In this document: positions 63,962-64,000 of the stretch, piece by piece
How positions within the stretch are numbered: position 1 is the stretch's first letter
Layout: every line of letters starts with the position of its first letter
Assembly (NCBI RefSeq): GCF_039526385.1
Contig: NZ_BAAAIX010000028.1
Span: forward strand, 153,773 to 217,772
Source of the DNA: Luteococcus peritonei
GTDB lineage: Bacteria > Actinomycetota > Actinomycetes > Propionibacteriales > Propionibacteriaceae
Reading direction: 5' to 3'
DNA length: 64,000 nucleotides
Translations under genes and position numbers: made by a program
Notes under the pieces: model-generated
Database searches by the model: none
Seen by the model: only the letters and a program-made list of their open reading frames with translations
What the model was told of the DNA's origin: nothing

Positions 63962-64000
63962 CAGTTTGCGGGTTGACGTGAAGGGAGGACCCCCGTTGGG
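63933..64000 (+). other. Foreign-looking edge, possible insertion-sequence end
   Basis: From CTAG (63933-63936) onward the DNA departs from the codon pattern of adnB and becomes less GC-rich, with ACGTTCATGACAGTTTG and GTGAAGGGAGGACC-type purine tracts. It resembles the end of an insertion sequence, but the window stops before a transposase or second inverted repeat could be seen. Confidence 0.3.

Overview
The window is chromosomal DNA from a high-GC actinobacterium. The evidence is the mtrA-mtrB-lpqB cassette, ftsE-ftsX-M23 peptidase-smpB-ssrA in the order usual for Actinobacteria, a 180-kDa-type NAD-glutamate dehydrogenase, DUF3052 next to aceE, an AdnAB-type helicase-nuclease pair, and many genes whose start codon lies 6-8 bases after a TAnnnT -10 box (leaderless transcripts). 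A member of the Propionibacteriales is my best guess, but that is inference from overall resemblance. Nearly all of the window reads as ordinary core genome; there is no prophage, CRISPR array or complete insertion sequence.

Layout. 1-8 kb: 3' end of a rhodanese sulfurtransferase, pyruvate dehydrogenase E1 (aceE), DUF3052, an ABC exporter, an SPFH/band-7 protein with a tRNA-arm-like leader, and a YghZ-type aldo-keto reductase. 8-16 kb: APC-superfamily permease, catalase, and an accessory-looking pair of secreted proteins: a leucine-rich-repeat/FG-GAP protein translationally coupled to a glucuronyl C5-epimerase-like protein. 16-25 kb: tRNA-Val(TAC), YqeY, prfB, the FtsEX division module with its peptidase, smpB, DUF2207, FKBP isomerase, DUF1707 protein, then tmRNA (smpB and ssrA together give trans-translation). 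25.3-25.7 kb holds the tmRNA terminator and a perfect 40-base palindrome. 25.7-40 kb: yqgE, mtrAB-lpqB (envelope and division signalling), comF-like, hpf, a glutamine amidotransferase, NUDIX, a YcaQ-type glycosylase, secA, DUF6459, a methyltransferase, DUF6912 and ku coupled to a 70-residue acidic protein. 40-48 kb: SRPBCC protein, giant glutamate dehydrogenase, PHP phosphoesterase, and trpS preceded by a leaderless Trp-Trp leader peptide and hairpins, an attenuator. 48-54 kb: DoxX, DeoR regulator with its operator and a 35-codon divergent ORF, TetR with tandem operators and an alpha/beta hydrolase, DEAD-box helicase, ferritin-like protein. 54-64 kb: DUF3107, a frameshifted FHA gene coupled to a PP2C phosphatase, LigD-type polymerase, cold-shock protein and adnA-adnB.

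DNA repair is a theme: Ku and the LigD-type polymerase (non-homologous end joining), AdnAB (end resection) and a YcaQ-type glycosylase. The observations most worth following are the trpS attenuator, the secreted LRR/C5-epimerase pair, the tRNA-T-arm-like element before the SPFH gene, the short ORF overlapping the secA start, the frameshift in the FHA gene, the palindrome after ssrA, and the foreign-looking replacement of the adnB 3' end at the window edge.
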